From positions 124,001-188,000 of the forward strand of contig NZ_RQGA01000014.1 in NCBI RefSeq assembly GCF_004769575.1: DNA of 64,000 bases. The letters run 5' to 3'. Positions 35,495-45,784 of the stretch are shown piece after piece (positions within the stretch are counted from its first letter, which is position 1; every line of letters starts with the position of its first letter). Made by a program: the position numbers and the translations under genes. The notes below the pieces were generated by a model. That model did not search any database. It was not told the origin of the DNA and was given only the letters and a program-made list of their open reading frames with translations. This DNA is from Leptospira perdikensis. GTDB lineage: Bacteria > Spirochaetota > Leptospiria > Leptospirales > Leptospiraceae.

Positions 35495-36587
35495 ATAAAA
35501 AGTTACAAATTGTTTCCAATAGTTTTTGATTTTCCTCTGGAGTTCCAATAGTAATCCGAATGTAGTCCTTAGAAATTCCCGTAGAGAAATAACGAATGAG
35601 GATATTTTTTTCTTTTAATTGTAAGTATAAACTTTCAGGAGAGATTCCTACTTTTGGTTTACAAAATAGAAAGTTGGTTGATGAGTTTGGGATTATAAAA
35701 CCTAGAGATTCCAATTCCTTTTTTAACTTTGTTCTTTCCGCAATCACTGCTAACCGTTTTTCTAAAAAGTATTCTTTGTCTGCGTAAGAAACTTCCGCCA
35801 CCACTTGTTCCAAGATTCCCACGTTATAAGAATCTTTTAATTTGCGAATCCAAGAAATGACATCGATGGATCCCACAATAAACCCAACCCGTAATCCTGC
35901 CAGCGCATAAGATTTGGAAAAGGTACGGGAGACCACGAGATTCGGATGATTTCTAATTTCCGAAATTAAACTTGTGTTAGGTTCTGTAAAATCAATATAA
36001 GCTTCATCGGAAAGTACAATTCCTGAAAAATTTTTAACTAAGTTTAAAAGTTCGGTTTTATCTTCTTCCACACCGGTTGGGGCATTGGGATGGGCAAAAC
36101 AAAGTAACTTTCCTTGTTCTTTTGATAGGGCGGGAAAATCAAAATGTAGATTAGGAAGAAGGGGAACTGCTTTGTAAGTGGCTCCCACCATCATTTGTTC
36201 TGTAAGGACCGGGTAATAAGAATAGGTTGGATCGGGTGCCACCACCACATCTCCCGGACCAATCAATGTATGGAATAACATCCGTAAGGCTTCGTCTGAA
36301 CCATTGGTGACTAAGATTTGGTTGGGATCCAAATCATAATCTTTGGCAATCAATTCTTGAAGTTTTCTTGCGTGATAGTTGGGATATTTTCGTAAAACAC
36401 CTGTTTGTAAAACCTTTTCTACTGCTTCTCTGATTTTTGGAGAAGGTGGATAAGGGTTCTCGTTGGTATTGAGTTTGATCGTAGACGTAGTAAGGCCAGG
36501 TTGTTCGCCCGGAGTGTATGGTTTGAAAGCAGGTAACTCCTTGCGGACCAGTGCCTCCATTGAGAATGTTACATTTGAATTTGTCAC
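35493..36587 (-). CDS. hisC: Histidinol-phosphate aminotransferase
   Basis: A 364-residue PLP-dependent class I/II aminotransferase that converts imidazole-acetol phosphate to histidinol phosphate. The PLP lysine is in SRTFSKSYALAGLRVGF (Lys225), with LNTNENPYPPSP near residue 40 and NAPTG near residue 168. The ATG at residue 10 is possible, but the GTG at 36587 gives a normal length. The hisC gene follows leuA by 4 bases, so histidine and leucine synthesis genes share a transcript; hisD is at 62.6 kb. Confidence 0.93.
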   Translation of the reverse strand: MTNSNVTFSMEALVRKELPAFKPYTPGEQPGLTTSTIKLNTNENPYPPSPKIREAVEKVLQTGVLRKYPNYHARKLQELIAKDYDLDPNQILVTNGSDEALRMLFHTLIGPGDVVVAPDPTYSYYPVLTEQMMVGATYKAVPLLPNLHFDFPALSKEQGKLLCFAHPNAPTGVEEDKTELLNLVKNFSGIVLSDEAYIDFTEPNTSLISEIRNHPNLVVSRTFSKSYALAGLRVGFIVGSIDVISWIRKLKDSYNVGILEQVVAEVSYADKEYFLEKRLAVIAERTKLKKELESLGFIIPNSSTNFLFCKPKVGISPESLYLQLKEKNILIRYFSTGISKDYIRITIGTPEENQKLLETICNFL

Positions 36588-36591
36588 TGGA

Positions 36592-38109
36592 TTATAACCG
36601 GTTCAAAGCATTGATATAGGCTTTCGCACAGGCTTCAATGATATCTGTGGAATCTCCCTTCCCTACAACTCGCCTCTCGCCATCTTCTAAAGTAACAGAA
36701 GCTTCCGCCATAGCATCAGTACCTTCTGTTACAGGTGAAATCACAAGTCTAGAAAGGAGAGGGGAAAGTCCTGTGACAAGGTTAATGGCTTTAAAGATAC
36801 TATCAACTGGTCCATCACCATGGGCTTCTCCTTGTTTGATTTCTCCTTTGATTTGCAAAGAGATTTTGGAATCAGGAGTTTTGTTTGTTCCCGTATTTTG
36901 TTCAAAGGAAACAAGTCGGTAGATTTCATCAACTTGAGAACGACTGATCTCACCTTGAAATAGAGCAGCAATGTCTTCATCAAAGACTTCCTTTTTTTTA
37001 TCTGCTATTTCAAGGAAACGATTGTAAGCATTGTCAATTTCCTCTGGTTTTGGATCAAATCCCATGCGGATGATTCTATCTTTAAATCCAGCTCTTCCGG
37101 AGTGACGACCAAGGACCATACGATTGGATTTGAGTCCCACGGATTCTGGAGTCATAATTTCATAAGTTTGTCTGTTTTTAATCACACCATCTTGGTGGAT
37201 TCCAGATTCGTGAGCAAAGGCATTAGCACCCACAATTGCTTTGTTAGGTTGAACGACCATTCCTGTAATGGTTTTTACTAGATGCGAACCACGAGTGATC
37301 AGAGTAGAATCTATATTTGTTTCCACTCCGAAGGCATCCTTTCTTGTTTTGAGAGCCATCACCACTTCTTCCATGGCAGTGTTGCCTGCTCGTTCTCCGA
37401 TTCCGTTGATTGTACATTCGATCTGACGACCGCCCGCAAGAACCGTCGCAAGTGAGTTTGCAACCGCAAGGCCAAGATCGTTATGGCAATGTGCAGAAAA
37501 AATAACTTTGTCAGCTCCCTTTACTTCCTTTTTTAGGAAACGAAATAGATCCATATACTCTTGTGGAGTTGTATATCCAACCGTGTCTGGAATGTTGATG
37601 GTCGTGGCACCTTCTTCAATCACTGCTTCGACTAACTCGCGTAAGAACTCCCATTCGGAACGTGTTGCATCTTCTGGTGAAAATTCTACATCGGTGACAA
37701 AGTCTCTTGCCATTTTTACTGCAAGTCTTGCCATCTCCAAAACTTCTGCAGGTGTTTTTCCCAATTTGTGTTTCATATGAATGGGAGAGGAAGCAATGAA
37801 GGTATGAATTCTTTTGAGTTTCGCAGGTTTTAATGCATCACGTGCTGCTTCTAAATCGGGACGAAGTGCCCGGGAAAGCCCACAGATAATTGGACCTTCG
37901 ATTTCTCGAGCGATTCTTTCTACCGCTTTGAATTGGACAGGAGAGGAAACCGGAAACCCGGCTTCGATGATATCAACTTTCATTCGGGCAAGGTGTAAGG
38001 CAATTTCCACCTTTTCATCTTCGCTCATCGCAGCCCCGGGGCATTGTTCCCCGTCCCTTAGAGTGGTATCAAATATGCGTACGTAATCTTCCATCTCCTT
38101 CCAGATCAT
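36592..38109 (-). CDS. leuA: 2-isopropylmalate synthase
   Basis: A 505-residue enzyme that condenses acetyl-CoA with 2-ketoisovalerate, the first step of leucine synthesis. The signature VRIFDTTLRDGEQCPGAAMS is at the N-terminus, the metal site SAHCHNDLGLAVANSL near residue 205, and the C-terminal regulatory domain (ATVTLEDGERRV-like) is complete, so feedback control by leucine is expected. Citramalate synthase has a similar layout, and only experiment would exclude that. An ATG at 38094 with AAGGAG directly before it is an alternative start. Confidence 0.9.
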   Translation of the reverse strand: MIWKEMEDYVRIFDTTLRDGEQCPGAAMSEDEKVEIALHLARMKVDIIEAGFPVSSPVQFKAVERIAREIEGPIICGLSRALRPDLEAARDALKPAKLKRIHTFIASSPIHMKHKLGKTPAEVLEMARLAVKMARDFVTDVEFSPEDATRSEWEFLRELVEAVIEEGATTINIPDTVGYTTPQEYMDLFRFLKKEVKGADKVIFSAHCHNDLGLAVANSLATVLAGGRQIECTINGIGERAGNTAMEEVVMALKTRKDAFGVETNIDSTLITRGSHLVKTITGMVVQPNKAIVGANAFAHESGIHQDGVIKNRQTYEIMTPESVGLKSNRMVLGRHSGRAGFKDRIIRMGFDPKPEEIDNAYNRFLEIADKKKEVFDEDIAALFQGEISRSQVDEIYRLVSFEQNTGTNKTPDSKISLQIKGEIKQGEAHGDGPVDSIFKAINLVTGLSPLLSRLVISPVTEGTDAMAEASVTLEDGERRVVGKGDSTDIIEACAKAYINALNRL

Positions 38110-38118
38110 AGGTTCGCT

Positions 38119-39486
38119 TTACTCTGTCAAGTTCGTATGAAATGCACCCGTGATCCAATGGTAGGGTTTCCCATCTTTACCAATGGGGATGGGCGTTTTC
38201 CCACTTTTACTCCAAAACCGGATGGGTTTTTCCAAGTCATAAGGAACTTCTCCATCTGTGATCCGGGAAAACTGAGAGCTTACTCTATCCCTTGGGAAGG
38301 GTAAGTAGGTAAGGAGATAGAGGATGGCCGAGAAGAGTAATAAAAACTGAAATGTGGAAATCCATCGTGAATAAGAGAGGAACACCCATGTGGTTCCCAA
38401 GATTCCAAAAAACCCCAGGGGAAATAAATACCGAATGGGATAGGGATGGAGATAGGTGAACCTTCCGACAAGAAGGAGAAGGCCGAGAAGGACCGGAAAA
38501 AAAACAATTAGCAGGTGGCGGATGAGTTTCGGAAATTTCGGAAAACCAATCAAAACTAAACCCAAAAGGACAAGAATCGACTTGCCTTGGTAGTAGATAT
38601 GTTTTGAAAAATCCCAAAGATAGGTTCCGGCCAAGGAAGGGATTTTCTCCACAGGTTGGTTTGCCAGATAATTTCCTAAAATCTGAAAACTTCCCGGAAT
38701 GTGAAAGGTCTGTTTCAATCCCCAAAATATGAGTTCATTGAGAAAAAGAAAAAGAATCGCTAAGGACCAAAATCTTTTTTTTTGGAAATAGGAAACTCTT
38801 TCGGAGAGAGGAAGGTTTGTATCCCAAATCCGTACTACAAAAAAAGAAATGGCACCTACAGAAAAGGAAAATCGGTCCGAGAGATAAAGTAAAGAAAATC
38901 CAATAAAAAAAAATAGAGTGAATGGTAAGGGGAGGAAGTTGACTACGCCGACTTCATTCTCGAATCTTGTTTTATCGTTTAACAGAGAGTAAAGGTAAAT
39001 GGCAAGTAAAAGTGAGAAAAAAAAACCTGTGCTATGATGTGCTTGGGAAAGAAAATAAACAAAGGGAAGTGGATGATCCGATGTCCAGTATCCTAAAAGA
39101 GAAATACATATAAAAATAAATTCCAATCGATAGAGAAACTGTAAAGAATCTGTTTTGTTTGTATATTGGGAAAGGAAAACGCAAATACCGAGTAACACAA
39201 AAAACATTTGGAGAGTTCCATACGCTGAGGGAAGGTATAAAAAAGGAACCAAAGGATAGAGGATTAGATTTAAAATAAGATCGGGAAAAAAATAGGGAGA
39301 AGGAGGAAGGAACCAGTGGCGAACTCCCTCAGAGGAAACTAAGTCTTTCACAAATAGGGGGAGATACAAATGGTCTGCAGAATGAAGAGATTCAAAATAA
39401 ATTGTTTCGCATAACAAAAAGTTAATGATTGTAGAACTTAGAAAAAATAAAAAAAAGGATAATGGTTTTGGAGATTGGATCGACAT
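38119..39486 (-). CDS. Polytopic membrane protein of unknown function
   Basis: A 455-residue protein with about ten or eleven hydrophobic helices. A loop after the first helix contains ESLHSADHLYLPLFV and another YWTSDHPLPFVYF; Asp/His in such loops recalls GT-C glycosyltransferases, but no signature is clear, so I give no function. It lies 9 bases before leuA and is divergent from a small gene at 39.5 kb. Confidence 0.65.
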   Translation of the reverse strand: MSIQSPKPLSFFLFFLSSTIINFLLCETIYFESLHSADHLYLPLFVKDLVSSEGVRHWFLPPSPYFFPDLILNLILYPLVPFLYLPSAYGTLQMFFVLLGICVFLSQYTNKTDSLQFLYRLEFIFICISLLGYWTSDHPLPFVYFLSQAHHSTGFFFSLLLAIYLYSLLNDKTRFENEVGVVNFLPLPFTLFFFIGFSLLYLSDRFSFSVGAISFFVVRIWDTNLPLSERVSYFQKKRFWSLAILFLFLNELIFWGLKQTFHIPGSFQILGNYLANQPVEKIPSLAGTYLWDFSKHIYYQGKSILVLLGLVLIGFPKFPKLIRHLLIVFFPVLLGLLLLVGRFTYLHPYPIRYLFPLGFFGILGTTWVFLSYSRWISTFQFLLLFSAILYLLTYLPFPRDRVSSQFSRITDGEVPYDLEKPIRFWSKSGKTPIPIGKDGKPYHWITGAFHTNLTE

Positions 39487-39532
39487 AGGATTCTAAACCG
39501 GGAACCTCAACATAACGAAGTGAGTTCTTTGC

Positions 39533-39901
39533 ATGATGAATACAACAAAAAACATGGATTTAGTTCTTCCTCAGTTCTTCTCTGTGAATTTAGACGGTGG
39601 TGAAAATACTACGATTCCACTACGGTTTTACCTATCGTTTCTCGGGGGGACCGTCCTAAAAGAAAGTTTTGGCCATTCTGAATTGAAATTAGAATCAGGG
39701 GAACGTTTGGTTTTTTCGAAAACCACGGAACATTGCCCTGTGCGTCCGGGAACCATCACTCTTCTTTGTGACAACGCGATTAAAAAACATCCAGAATTTT
39801 CCTCTCTCCAACTTGTACAATCTGTGCCAGAAAAAAATTATTCTTTGTATGAAGATCCTTGGGGAAATTGGATCTGGATTTATTTTTTGGATTCTAAATA
39901 A
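39533..39901 (+). CDS. Small protein with possible VOC-like fold
   Basis: A 122-residue protein. The end YSLYEDPWGNWIWIYFLD resembles the C-terminal strand of glyoxalase/VOC-fold proteins (DPxGNxxxL), and the length is that of one VOC module. The other metal-ligand positions are not evident, so this is tentative. Its 3' end overlaps the convergent GDPD gene by 22 bases. ATG at 39533; a second ATG is at 39536. Confidence 0.6.
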   Translation: MMNTTKNMDLVLPQFFSVNLDGGENTTIPLRFYLSFLGGTVLKESFGHSELKLESGERLVFSKTTEHCPVRPGTITLLCDNAIKKHPEFSSLQLVQSVPEKNYSLYEDPWGNWIWIYFLDSK

Positions 39902-40650
39902 TAGGCCAAACGGTCTGGATAGTCAGTGATGAGACCGGCCACTCCAACTTCTAACAATTGATTCCATTCTTCTTCGGTATTGGTTGTATAAGGAATCACA
40001 AGTAATGATTTCTCTCTTAAGTCTTGCACAAATTCTTTAGTACAAGCAGAAAGATGAGGGAGAATCAGATCCGGTTCAAATTCCATATAATTCTTGTTTA
40101 GCGAATCTCCTTTTTCGATCAGAAGTCCTCGTAATACTTCGGGTTCTTCCATTCGTATGAGATCCACTAAGTCCCAATCAAAACTACTCACCCAAATTCG
40201 ATTGGTTAGTTTGTATTTTCGAATGAGTTTGACAAGGGCAGAAGCGAGAGCCTGCCTTTCTTCTTTTTTACCCTCACTTTTCATTTCAATATCAAATACC
40301 GTGTTTTCCGGAAGGGTTTGGATCACCTGAGAGAGTGTCGGAATTTGTTCTCCCTCAAAGGCCTCCTCAAAAAAACTTCCGGCATCTAGTTCTGCTAAAG
40401 CGCGATATTTATAGTCTGCCACTTTTCCTTTTCCATCGGTAGTGCGATCCACTGTAAAGTCATGGATGACTACAAGTTCTCCGGAACCACAAAGCATCGT
40501 ATCCAATTCAAAGTAATGTGTAGACTCGGATCCCACAAGAAACGAAACGAGAGTGTTTTCTGGAGCTAGTCCCCGTGCACCTCTATGTCCAATATTGGCT
40601 GGATTTTTTCCGAGTATGGATTTAAGTCTTTCGATTCTTGGTTGGAACAT
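39880..40650 (-). CDS. Glycerophosphodiester phosphodiesterase
   Basis: A 256-residue enzyme that cleaves deacylated phospholipids to glycerol-3-phosphate and an alcohol. The GDPD motifs NIGHRGARGLAPENTLVSF and ELDTMLCGSGELVVIHDFTVDRTTDG contain the catalytic His pair and metal Glu/Asp; FDIEMKSEGKKEE supplies a further Glu. No signal peptide is seen, so it is likely cytoplasmic. ATG at 40650 has AAGG upstream; a GTG at 40656 is possible. It follows the YhhQ-type gene closely. Confidence 0.92.
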   Translation of the reverse strand: MFQPRIERLKSILGKNPANIGHRGARGLAPENTLVSFLVGSESTHYFELDTMLCGSGELVVIHDFTVDRTTDGKGKVADYKYRALAELDAGSFFEEAFEGEQIPTLSQVIQTLPENTVFDIEMKSEGKKEERQALASALVKLIRKYKLTNRIWVSSFDWDLVDLIRMEEPEVLRGLLIEKGDSLNKNYMEFEPDLILPHLSACTKEFVQDLREKSLLVIPYTTNTEEEWNQLLEVGVAGLITDYPDRLAYYLESKK

Positions 40651-40657
40651 GGTCACC

Positions 40658-41368
40658 TTACCCGGGTTGGATGGTCGATTCCAACCCTTCTTCCTCCATC
40701 GCTGATCGGAACATTTGTTTTTTTAAAGTTTCCCCTAAATAACGATCAATGTAGATATGGATGGCATAAAGAAGAGGGGTGATGAGGATAGCGACCCCCA
40801 ATTTATAAAGAAAGTTGGTATTGGCAATGGCGACGAGTTTCGATACGGGATGGTATTTCCCCAGGGCAATGAAGATCACCACATAAGAATCAATGAGTTG
40901 AGAGATGATGGTAGATCCCGTAGCCCGAAGCCAGATATGTTTTCCTCCCGTTTTTTTGCGAAGGAAATGAAAGGTGTGGAGGTCAATCATTTGACCAATC
41001 ACATAGGCGATGATGGAACCAAGGATCACAAGACCAGAATTGGCAAACACACGTTCGAAGGAGGCATCGTCAATTGGCGACTCGGGGCTTGCAGGGATTT
41101 GAATGTCGATCATAATGAGAAGATAAGCAAAACCTAACATGACCATCCCAAGGAAGGTCGTGGCTCGAACTACCTTCCTGCCATAGTATTCGTTTAATAA
41201 ATCGGTGATGATAAATGTGACAGGAAAAGGGATAACCCCCATTGTCATAGTGAATCCAAAGGCAAAAAATAATTTACTACCGGTAAGTTCGGCAAGCAAA
41301 AGAAAGGTTAGAAAAAAACTGAGAAGAACCGTATAGAGGATAACCGGTTTTTGTTTGAGAACGTGCAT
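40658..41368 (-). CDS. YhhQ-type queuosine-precursor transporter
   Basis: A 236-residue membrane protein of the VUT family with about six helices and the hallmarks TGSKLFF, PFPVTFIITDLLNEYYGRKVVRA, SIIAYVIGQMIDLHTFHFLRKKT and RATGSTIISQLIDSYVVIFIALG. Family members import preQ0/preQ1 or queuine-type precursors. The SD AAAGGAAAAAG is well placed before the ATG at 41368. No PreQ1 riboswitch was seen upstream. Confidence 0.9.
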   Translation of the reverse strand: MHVLKQKPVILYTVLLSFFLTFLLLAELTGSKLFFAFGFTMTMGVIPFPVTFIITDLLNEYYGRKVVRATTFLGMVMLGFAYLLIMIDIQIPASPESPIDDASFERVFANSGLVILGSIIAYVIGQMIDLHTFHFLRKKTGGKHIWLRATGSTIISQLIDSYVVIFIALGKYHPVSKLVAIANTNFLYKLGVAILITPLLYAIHIYIDRYLGETLKKQMFRSAMEEEGLESTIQPG

Positions 41369-41512
41369 AGATTTCTTTTTCCTTTCATTTCAATTTAGGC
41401 TAGGAGAGAATCCCTTCTAAAAAAATATGGGATGAGAAATAGGGTGAGAGCGTTTTCAATATTCTCTACTCTTTTTTTCATCCGCGTTCGATAATCATAC
41501 TAGAAGTAATAT

Positions 41513-43084
41513 ATGCCCGAATCTCAAATCCCATCCTCCCCCAAACGTCCGCTCTCGAATGCGGCTAAATATTCCTTATTATTTGCCTCTTGGGTCTTTT
41601 TATCCACAATCTCCTTCTATTTAGGAATGAATTTGATCCAACCCAACGGCACGGCCCTCGTTTTAAAAGACAGTCCCAAAACGGGAAATGCCAATCCGAG
41701 CGTTGTGGAAGCCTCCACTCCATCCCTTGGCACCCCTTCGGAGATGGAAACAAAGGACAGCTCTGAATCTGAAGCGCCACAGACTGTGGAAGAATCGGCG
41801 GAACTCCCCAGTTTTCTTCCAGATGAAAACGTAACTTTTCGTTCCTCTGCTTGGTCCACAGACTGGACGGCGATGAAAAAAACAGTACACTTATATAACG
41901 AAATCCATCCCTTCATTTATACGATGAAAGGAGGACTTTCCAATAACGGAGAATTGATTTCCAGTTGGTCTAGCACTTCCAAAAAGGAACGTGTTTTGGA
42001 ACTCCGTGCCTTAAATCCTAAAGTCAAAATCATTCCTACCATTTTTCGTTGGGAAAATCCAAAAGAAAAAATCCAAGAAAACATCGGAATGGGTGGTAGA
42101 AATGACATCCGTGACCACCACATCCAAGTTATTGTGAATGAAATTATGACTTATGGTTATGATGGAATTGACATTGATTATGAAGGAATGTCTTGCGATA
42201 AAAAGGAAAAGTTCGAAGAGTTTTTTGTCCTTCTTGCACGAGAAGTTCATAAAAAAGGAAAACTGATTTCCGTTGCCGTTCATCCAAAAACACCTGCGGA
42301 AAAAAGTAAAAAGAAAGAATTGAATTGCCGTGGCCTTTCCAAAGCCATCACTCTTGACTTTCGTGAAAATTGGAGAGGGCCTACTACTCACGACTATGCC
42401 TTCCTAGCCAAACACGCAGACCGCGTGAAAATTATGGCTTATGAACTTCATCCGAGAAAATACCATAATCCTGGACCTGGCCCTCAAGCCCCGAACGTTT
42501 GGTTGAAAGACATCATTACTTATGCTAAAAAAAGAGTGCCAACACATAAACTTTATATGGCAATTCCAACTTATGGATATGACTGGGCTCTCAATTGTAA
42601 GGCTTCGGCAAAAGCCATTTACCACTCGGATGCACAAAGAATCAAAGCCGGGGCACATAAAAATCGCCAACCAACAGATATCAATCGCATCTTAAATGAA
42701 GAAAACAAAGTGGCTAGTTGGAGAAACTTATCTAAGTTTTCTGACATTCATAAGAACCGTGCGTATGAAGATCCTTCCCTTTGGTATACCAGCGGTGGAT
42801 GTGATCGAGTGGCTTTTTATATGAACAGAAAAGCCTTCGAAGAAAAAATGACCCTATTACGAAAATATGATTTGGGTGGATTTTCTTTCTGGCAACTGGT
42901 AACAGACAATGATCCAGAAATCAATGTTTACTTAAGTAAGTTGGTTCAAGGCCAACTCCCTCCTGTAGAAAAAGCGAAAGAGGAAGAAGAACCAAAAGAA
43001 GAAACTACAATTCCTGTAACTGATTCGAAAGAATCATTGAAAGTTTCCGATTCGAAATCAAAAACAAAAACCAACAAATTTTAA
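41513..43084 (+). CDS. Membrane-anchored GH18 glycoside hydrolase
   Basis: A 523-residue protein of the GH18/YaaH type. Residues 17-43 are an uncleaved membrane anchor; 45-105 is a low-complexity linker rich in Ser, Pro and Glu; the GH18 barrel follows with catalytic DGIDIDYEG (217-225; Glu224). The C-terminus about 485-523 is charged (EEEEPKEETT). The family cleaves chitin or peptidoglycan beta-1,4 links; a cell-wall role fits a periplasmic location. Start at ATG 41513, with no strong Shine-Dalgarno. The tsaC/sua5 gene starts 2 bases after its stop. Confidence 0.85.
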   Translation: MPESQIPSSPKRPLSNAAKYSLLFASWVFLSTISFYLGMNLIQPNGTALVLKDSPKTGNANPSVVEASTPSLGTPSEMETKDSSESEAPQTVEESAELPSFLPDENVTFRSSAWSTDWTAMKKTVHLYNEIHPFIYTMKGGLSNNGELISSWSSTSKKERVLELRALNPKVKIIPTIFRWENPKEKIQENIGMGGRNDIRDHHIQVIVNEIMTYGYDGIDIDYEGMSCDKKEKFEEFFVLLAREVHKKGKLISVAVHPKTPAEKSKKKELNCRGLSKAITLDFRENWRGPTTHDYAFLAKHADRVKIMAYELHPRKYHNPGPGPQAPNVWLKDIITYAKKRVPTHKLYMAIPTYGYDWALNCKASAKAIYHSDAQRIKAGAHKNRQPTDINRILNEENKVASWRNLSKFSDIHKNRAYEDPSLWYTSGGCDRVAFYMNRKAFEEKMTLLRKYDLGGFSFWQLVTDNDPEINVYLSKLVQGQLPPVEKAKEEEEPKEETTIPVTDSKESLKVSDSKSKTKTNKF

Positions 43085-43085
43085 A

Positions 43086-44093
43086 ATGAAAACCTTAATC
43101 TCTTCGGATGTACGTTTGCTTGCGAACCTCATCCAAGAGGGAAAGGTCGTTATTTTCCCCACAGAGACAGTCTATGGGATTGGGGCTTCCACAAAGTTGG
43201 AAGCAGCTTGCCTTCGCGTGTATGAAATCAAAGGAAGACCCAAAGACAATCCCCTCATTGCCCATTTCCATTCGATAAAAGCCATCGAAGAGGTATGTAT
43301 ATTAGGAGATTTAGGACGAAAGTTGTTAGAAAAATTTTCCCCAGGTCCTCTCACTCTCATTCTTCCAAAAAAAGACAAATCACTATTCCCAAAAGAGTTA
43401 GCTACATTAGCGGTGCGAATTCCGAAAAACCCAGTCATTCGTGATTGGATCGAACTTACTGGTTCTCCCATTTCTGCTCCATCAGCCAATCTTTCGGGGA
43501 GACCTTCTTTAACGAAGTTAGCAGATGTGATCCGCTATTTTGATGGAGTTGTGGATGGCATTTTGGAAGCAGAGGAACCCAGTTTTGGTATTGAATCTAC
43601 TGTGGTAAGCCTGGTTGGGAAAACACCGGCACTTCTGAGACCAGGCTCCATTGAATCCACCGAACTTCTGTCAATCCTACCCGATCTTTGGATTCCAGAG
43701 CCTACTGCCAAAAATGATATTCGGGCCGTACCCTTAAGCCCCGGAACCAAATACAAACACTATGCACCCAATGCCCGTGTGGTCTTAGCAACCACTGAAG
43801 AGTTTTTATACAGTTTAAAGACAATGAGTGAATCGACTCTTACGGCATGGATTGGATTTTCATGGACAGGTAAGGAAATCATCGGTTTAGAGGAAATGAC
43901 TGAAAAACAATCCTTAGGTAAAAATCACAGATTTTGTTCTGTGTCATCTAATGAAGATTATGCGTCTAAACTATATGCTTTTTTTGAATCCTGCGACCTT
44001 GCAGGAATTCGAACCATTTTTTGCGAAGTTCCAAAACCGGAACGGGGAGAAGAGGGACTTCGCAATCGTTTGGAAAAAGCAACCGGTGGTTAG
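43086..44093 (+). CDS. Threonylcarbamoyl-AMP synthase (Sua5 type)
   Basis: A 335-residue enzyme that makes threonylcarbamoyl-AMP for the tRNA modification t6A. The YrdC domain includes FPTETVYGIGAS near residue 25, PKDNPLIAHFHS near residue 53 and SAPSANLSGRPS near residue 125. A C-terminal Sua5 domain (about 205-335) distinguishes it from the short TsaC form; the linker contains SPGTKYKHYAPNARV. Start ATG at 43086. Confidence 0.93.
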   Translation: MKTLISSDVRLLANLIQEGKVVIFPTETVYGIGASTKLEAACLRVYEIKGRPKDNPLIAHFHSIKAIEEVCILGDLGRKLLEKFSPGPLTLILPKKDKSLFPKELATLAVRIPKNPVIRDWIELTGSPISAPSANLSGRPSLTKLADVIRYFDGVVDGILEAEEPSFGIESTVVSLVGKTPALLRPGSIESTELLSILPDLWIPEPTAKNDIRAVPLSPGTKYKHYAPNARVVLATTEEFLYSLKTMSESTLTAWIGFSWTGKEIIGLEEMTEKQSLGKNHRFCSVSSNEDYASKLYAFFESCDLAGIRTIFCEVPKPERGEEGLRNRLEKATGG

Positions 44094-44109
44094 AAAAACA
44101 AATTTTAAA

Positions 44110-45744
44110 TTATTTTCTGTTTTTCCAAGCCAAACGAATTGGTGAGAGAAGAGAAATTTCATTGAGTGACTCTAAGGTTTTCAGTTCCGTAATGAGTCCA
44201 CCAAGGATGGGAATTTTATTTCTCAAATTATATGCCGGGAGTTCTTCAGAAAGAGTGATGGGTTTACCACCTAACCGTTCTTTCACTTCATGTACTGCAT
44301 CTAAAAGCCCGCCGAGAGCATCTACGATTCGATTCTCAACCGTTGGTAAATAAACCCTTCCCATTCCAATTTTTGGTAGGTTTTCTAGTGGAATTTTTCT
44401 TCCTTCGGCAACACGTCTGTAAAACAAACCTTCTGTTTTTTTAATTTGTGATTCTAAATATTGAACACTTTGTTTGGAAAGGGGTTGGAATTCTGAGTGA
44501 ATGTCTCGAAAAGGATAAAAACCAACAGCTTCTTTATTTAGCTGAAACTTCTTATATAACTTTTGTAAATTGGCACGAATGCTAACGGCCCCGATGGATC
44601 CTGTAATACAAACAGGAGAGGCAGTGATATGATCAACCGCCGAACCAAGGTAATACCCGCCGCTTGCGACAGTATCTTTGAAATAAGCAGTTACAATTTT
44701 GGTTTTCTTTAATTCCAAAATTTCTTGGTGGATTTGTTCGGAGTAAAATGCCGAACCACCAGGTGAGGAGATTTCTAAAATTACGGCTTTGATTTTTTTG
44801 TCTTCACCAAGGGCTTTTAGATTCGGAATGAGTGAGAAGGCTTCGATTTTTCCATTTTCTCTATTTTTATGTAAAAAATCCCCGCCAGAAATTCCTCCTT
44901 CTAAGGGAAGGACAACTACTTCTGCTTTTCGTTTTGGTAAAATACGAAATTCTTTGATACTGTAGTGTAGAGATGGATAGTTACCGGAAAATACCTTTCT
45001 ATCTTCAGAGAAAAATTCTGTTTCTGTTTTGATACCGTCGATGATTCCTGCTGATAATAATTCATCCGCAGATAACATCGGTTTGTAAAAGACTGATTCG
45101 AGTGATGGATTTCCGTTGGTAAGAGCTATGAGTAAAACTTTCCGTAGATCTAGAATTAAGGTTTCTAAATTCTTTTTTGCTTCCTTAGAAAATTCTCCCC
45201 TTGTAAAACTTTCTGCAAAGGACTTGTAGGGGCCAGAAGCAAAAGCCTGAACTTCTATCCCCCAAGTTTTCAGAAACTTGCCGAAAAACATGGGTTCGGC
45301 GCTTGGAAGTAAAACCATAAATTCTGACTCTGGTGCCAAATACTTTTCGGTTGCTGCCGTGAGAAGTAAGAGGGTACCGACACCACCTTCTTTGGTAAAG
45401 ATTCGCACCTTTTTACCGGATTCTTTAATTGCCAAAAGTTGGTTTCTCACTTCATAAAATTCAGAAAGTGTCCATTCGAGTGGAGGAAGGGAGATATCTA
45501 AAGTTTTGATTTTTCCATTCTTTTGGATGAGTTTGAGAAGGATGAGAAGTTCGAGTCTTGTGACTGTTTCTTCCTTACCTTGTAATTTTTTGACAAAATA
45601 GGATTTGTAAGAATCTTCAAAAACCGCAGGGAATTCGAGTTCATAGACCTCTTTCCCTGATTGGAAAATAAGGCTTAGACGTAGGTAAATCTGGTACAGA
45701 AGGCGAAAGGGTAAGAAAATTACCAAAAAAAGAATTCGAAACAC
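44110..45744 (-). CDS. Signal peptide peptidase SppA-like (S49)
   Basis: A 544-residue inner-membrane protease of the S49 family with two SppA-type domains. One N-terminal membrane segment ([19 protein letters not shown]) precedes an N-terminal domain with [22 protein letters not shown] and a C-terminal domain with [17 protein letters not shown] and [14 protein letters not shown] containing the nucleophile Ser. The start is GTG at 45744 with AGAGG 7 bases upstream; a longer frame to 45948 is rejected since it overlaps uvrA. It is divergent from uvrA with 40 bases between. Confidence 0.88.
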   Translation of the reverse strand: MFRILFLVIFLPFRLLYQIYLRLSLIFQSGKEVYELEFPAVFEDSYKSYFVKKLQGKEETVTRLELLILLKLIQKNGKIKTLDISLPPLEWTLSEFYEVRNQLLAIKESGKKVRIFTKEGGVGTLLLLTAATEKYLAPESEFMVLLPSAEPMFFGKFLKTWGIEVQAFASGPYKSFAESFTRGEFSKEAKKNLETLILDLRKVLLIALTNGNPSLESVFYKPMLSADELLSAGIIDGIKTETEFFSEDRKVFSGNYPSLHYSIKEFRILPKRKAEVVVLPLEGGISGGDFLHKNRENGKIEAFSLIPNLKALGEDKKIKAVILEISSPGGSAFYSEQIHQEILELKKTKIVTAYFKDTVASGGYYLGSAVDHITASPVCITGSIGAVSIRANLQKLYKKFQLNKEAVGFYPFRDIHSEFQPLSKQSVQYLESQIKKTEGLFYRRVAEGRKIPLENLPKIGMGRVYLPTVENRIVDALGGLLDAVHEVKERLGGKPITLSEELPAYNLRNKIPILGGLITELKTLESLNEISLLSPIRLAWKNRK

Positions 45745-45784
45745 GGGCGAACCTCTTCCGTCATTTCTTAAAATTCTTTCCAGA

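Noticed and set aside
41369..41512. PreQ1 riboswitch before the YhhQ-type transporter
   Set aside because: I looked for the short stem-loop and A-rich tail in the leader on the minus strand and found no matching layout.
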